Below are positions 29,407 through 30,898 of a DNA stretch of 30,898 bases, one piece after another. A model generated the notes under the pieces. The model was not told the DNA's origin and did not search any database. It saw only the letters and a program-made list of their open reading frames with translations. Both the position numbers and the translations under genes were made by a program. Origin of the DNA: a virus; the IMG/VR virus record IMGVR_UViG_3300024308_000052, positions 1 through 30,898 of that record; one strand, given 5' to 3'. How positions within the stretch are numbered: the stretch's first letter is position 1; each line of letters opens with the position of its first letter.

Positions 29407-30615
29407 TCAAGCAACCCGCAGCTGCACCACGTTGCCGTCGCGCAGCCTATCCAAGTAGTCCGCCCACTCCTGCATCATCCGAACCCGCTCATCGAGGTGG
29501 GTCGTGCGGTTGTAGGCACGGCCGTTCAGATCCTTCACTTCATGGGCCAGCTGGTGCTCGATGATGTCGGGGCGGAACTTCAGTACCTCGTCCAGGATGG
29601 TGCGCGCTGTCGCGCGGAAGCCGTGCCCAGTGACCGTGCCCGACTCGAACCCCATTCTGCGCAGAGCCGCAGTCACTGCGTTCTCTGACATCGGCCGTGC
29701 TTTGGAACGAGCCGAGGGGAAGACGTACTTTCCCCGTCCGGTGAGCGGCTTGATTTCCTCAAGGATCGCGAGAGCCTGCACCGACAGCGGGACAATGTGC
29801 GGTCGGCGCATCTTCATCCTTCCCTTGGGGATCGTCCATATCCGCTCTTCAAGGTCGAATTCTGCCCACTCGGCCTGTCGTAGCTCGCCAGGACGCAGAA
29901 ACAGCATTGGAGCGAGGCGGAGGGCCATCCGAACCGTCAGCGTTCCAGAGTAGCCATACATAGCGCGCAGCAGGGGCGCCAGTTCGACGGGCTCGGTAAC
30001 CGCGGCGTAGTGATTCTCTGGCGAGGGGGTAAGAGCGCCGCGCAGGTCCGCAACCGGGTCGCGCTTCGCCCTGCCGGTGGCGATGGCGTACCTCATCACC
30101 TGGCTGCAGTTCTGCATGATTCGGTGCGCCGATTCGATGGCGCCGCGGGCCTCAACGCGCCGAGCGACCGACAGGAAATCCGTCGCTTCCAACTCGGCCG
30201 CCGGTCGGCTTCCGACCCACGGGAACACGTCATTGGCGAACCACGCTTTGACCTTGATGCGGTACTTCGGCACCCAATCGCGCTTGGCCAGCCATTCCCG
30301 CGCAATGACCTCGAACGTGTTGGCTCCCAGTTCCGCCCGAGCCACGGCTGCCGCCTTCTTGTGCTCGCCTGGATCCACCCCGCGCGCCAGCAGCTGCCGC
30401 GCGTCGTCCCGCCGCTGCCGGGCGAGAGCCAGGGTCACGTCTGGGTATACGCCCAATGCGAGCCGCTTCTCCTTTCCGTCGAAGCGATACTTCAGCCGCC
30501 ACCAGCGGCTGTCCTTGGGCGAGATCTCCAAGTACAGACCGCCGCCATCGAAGATCTTCTGCGTGCGGTCCGTTGCTTTGGCCTTGCGAATGGCCAGATC
30601 GGTCAGTGGGGGCAT
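29407..30615 (-). CDS. int: phage integrase, tyrosine recombinase (DUF4102-type arm domain)
   Basis: A 402-residue protein. I chose ATG at 30615 because it gives MPPLTDLAIRKAKATDRTQKIFDGGGLYL, the standard start of P4-like integrases; the frame is open further upstream into the tmRNA flank. The arm-binding domain spans 1-100, the core-binding domain about 101-195, and the catalytic domain about 205-390. Catalytic residues are Arg241 (FLRPGEL), His331 and Arg334 (HGFR), His358 (HQLAHE) and the nucleophile Tyr368 (AYNR). It catalyses integration at the adjacent tmRNA 3' end, a common target of this family. Transcription runs away from the tmRNA and into the prophage. Confidence 0.95.
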   Translation of the reverse strand: MPPLTDLAIRKAKATDRTQKIFDGGGLYLEISPKDSRWWRLKYRFDGKEKRLALGVYPDVTLALARQRRDDARQLLARGVDPGEHKKAAAVARAELGANTFEVIAREWLAKRDWVPKYRIKVKAWFANDVFPWVGSRPAAELEATDFLSVARRVEARGAIESAHRIMQNCSQVMRYAIATGRAKRDPVADLRGALTPSPENHYAAVTEPVELAPLLRAMYGYSGTLTVRMALRLAPMLFLRPGELRQAEWAEFDLEERIWTIPKGRMKMRRPHIVPLSVQALAILEEIKPLTGRGKYVFPSARSKARPMSENAVTAALRRMGFESGTVTGHGFRATARTILDEVLKFRPDIIEHQLAHEVKDLNGRAYNRTTHLDERVRMMQEWADYLDRLRDGNVVQLRVA

Positions 30616-30703
30616 GTGTCTTTCAGGTCCGGGCGGATGCCCCAAAATATGCCCCCACCGTCTCACGGCCTGCAACGAACTGAAGCGAACTAGGCCGGAA
30701 AGT
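30616..30703. promoter_or_regulatory. integrase leader with ATGCCCC repeats, part of att region
   Basis: An 88-base stretch between integrase start and tmRNA terminator. ATGCCCC occurs at 30637-30643 and ATGCCCCC at 30649-30656, spaced 12 bases apart, with the inverse GGGGGCAT at 30608-30615 spanning the integrase start codon. Repeats of this kind beside the start codon suit arm-type binding by integrase and self-regulation. The exact crossover cannot be read because the other att copy is outside the window. Confidence 0.5.
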
Positions 30704-30746
30704 AAAAAAGCCCGGAAACCCTTGTGATGCGGGGGTTTCCGGGCTT
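30704..30746 (-). terminator. tmRNA terminator
   Basis: Read on the minus strand, a 14-bp stem AAGCCCGGAAACCC/GGGTTTCCGGGCTT with an 11-base loop is followed by a T6 run (A run at 30704-30709). It lies 25 bases past the tmRNA 3' end and shields the integrase region from ssrA transcription. It may be host DNA or carried in by the prophage. Confidence 0.85.
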
Positions 30747-30771
30747 CTCCGGTCCTTGACGGACCGTTCGT

Positions 30772-30898
30772 TGGTGGAGGTGGGCGGAATTGAACCGCCG
30801 TCCGAAGGCACTCCATCCCCAGCACTACATGCTTAGCTCACCGTTGAATCTCATCCCCGAGCAGCACGGTGTGCAAAGCGCACCCGGGAACCAGCCTG
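30772..30898 (-). ncRNA. ssrA: tmRNA, 3' part (partial)
   Basis: On the minus strand the sequence ends with the tRNA-like domain: the T arm region GACGGCGGTTCAATTCCGCC and the acceptor ending in CCA (plus-strand TGG at 30772-30774). Upstream are the features of the tmRNA 3' half (AAGCATGTAGTGCTGGGGAT and GTGCCTTCGGAC). tmRNA rescues stalled ribosomes. Only the last 127 bases are in the window; the tag-coding part and 5' end lie beyond the edge. Integration next to the 3' end keeps the gene functional. Confidence 0.93.

Noticed and set aside
30010-30693. Plus-strand frames opposite the integrase
   Set aside because: The integrase on the minus strand has the full Arg-His-Arg-His-Tyr set; these frames have no motif.
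1-30898. Second attachment-site copy, insertion sequences, CRISPR arrays, tRNA genes
   Set aside because: None seen by eye. The left prophage end is outside the window, and no transposase-like product or regular repeat array is present.

Overview
The window is the late half and integrase end of a lambdoid, long non-contractile-tailed (siphophage-type) prophage. It is integrated at the 3' end of a bacterial tmRNA gene, ssrA, whose 3' part lies on the minus strand at the right edge. High GC content with strong G/C bias at third codon positions, together with the overall protein character, suggest a Xanthomonadaceae host such as Stenotrophomonas or Xanthomonas. That host call is inference from memory. 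The left prophage end (repressor, replication genes, other att site) is outside the window.

Layout, left to right. (1) 2-2888: the end of the early/middle operon, a run of small genes joined by start/stop overlaps. It begins with the C-terminus of a Ref-like nuclease, passes several small unknown proteins, and ends with a RusA-type Holliday junction resolvase and a zinc-finger protein in the place and shape of a lambda Q antiterminator. (2) 2893-3453: a possible promoter, a zinc-ribbon accessory gene and an intrinsic terminator, as expected ahead of a Q-controlled late operon. (3) 3469-4741: lysis genes, namely a lambda R-like endolysin, a one-helix holin candidate, and Rz with Rz1 fully nested in another frame. 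(4) 4741-9480: HNH nuclease, possible cos site, P27-type small terminase, large terminase, HK97-type protease and major capsid protein. (5) 9539-13928: portal (unusually downstream of the capsid gene), a carbohydrate-binding-like protein, and the head-tail connector, closure and completion proteins. (6) 13992-25396: tail tube, tail assembly chaperones with a programmed -1 frameshift, tape measure, minor tail proteins, NlpC/P60 protein, J/TipJ tip protein, an SGNH-hydrolase tail fibre and an accessory tip protein.

(7) 25416-29403 is the accessory ('moron') zone and the most unusual part. It holds an SRAP (YedK/HMCES-like) DNA-protein crosslink gene on the minus strand. Next come a BLUF-fold protein that has lost its photoactive Tyr and Gln, and a small HslV/proteasome-like Ntn hydrolase with Ser1, Asp17 and Lys33 in exact register. 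These two genes lie between a 28-bp exact direct repeat that is the 5' end of the SRAP gene, so the right-hand copy looks like the stump of a second SRAP gene. Then comes an SDH/ClpP-like serine protease gene whose 3' end is overlapped by a 66-codon ORF with much stronger G/C third-position bias, and finally a lone unknown gene with its own possible promoter and operator. (8) 29407-30898: a tyrosine integrase on the minus strand, a leader with repeats, the tmRNA-side terminator and the tmRNA 3' part.

The packaging, head, tail and lysis genes form one long plus-strand transcription unit broken only by intrinsic terminators at 3428, 9495 and 13951. That fits processive antitermination by the Q-like protein.
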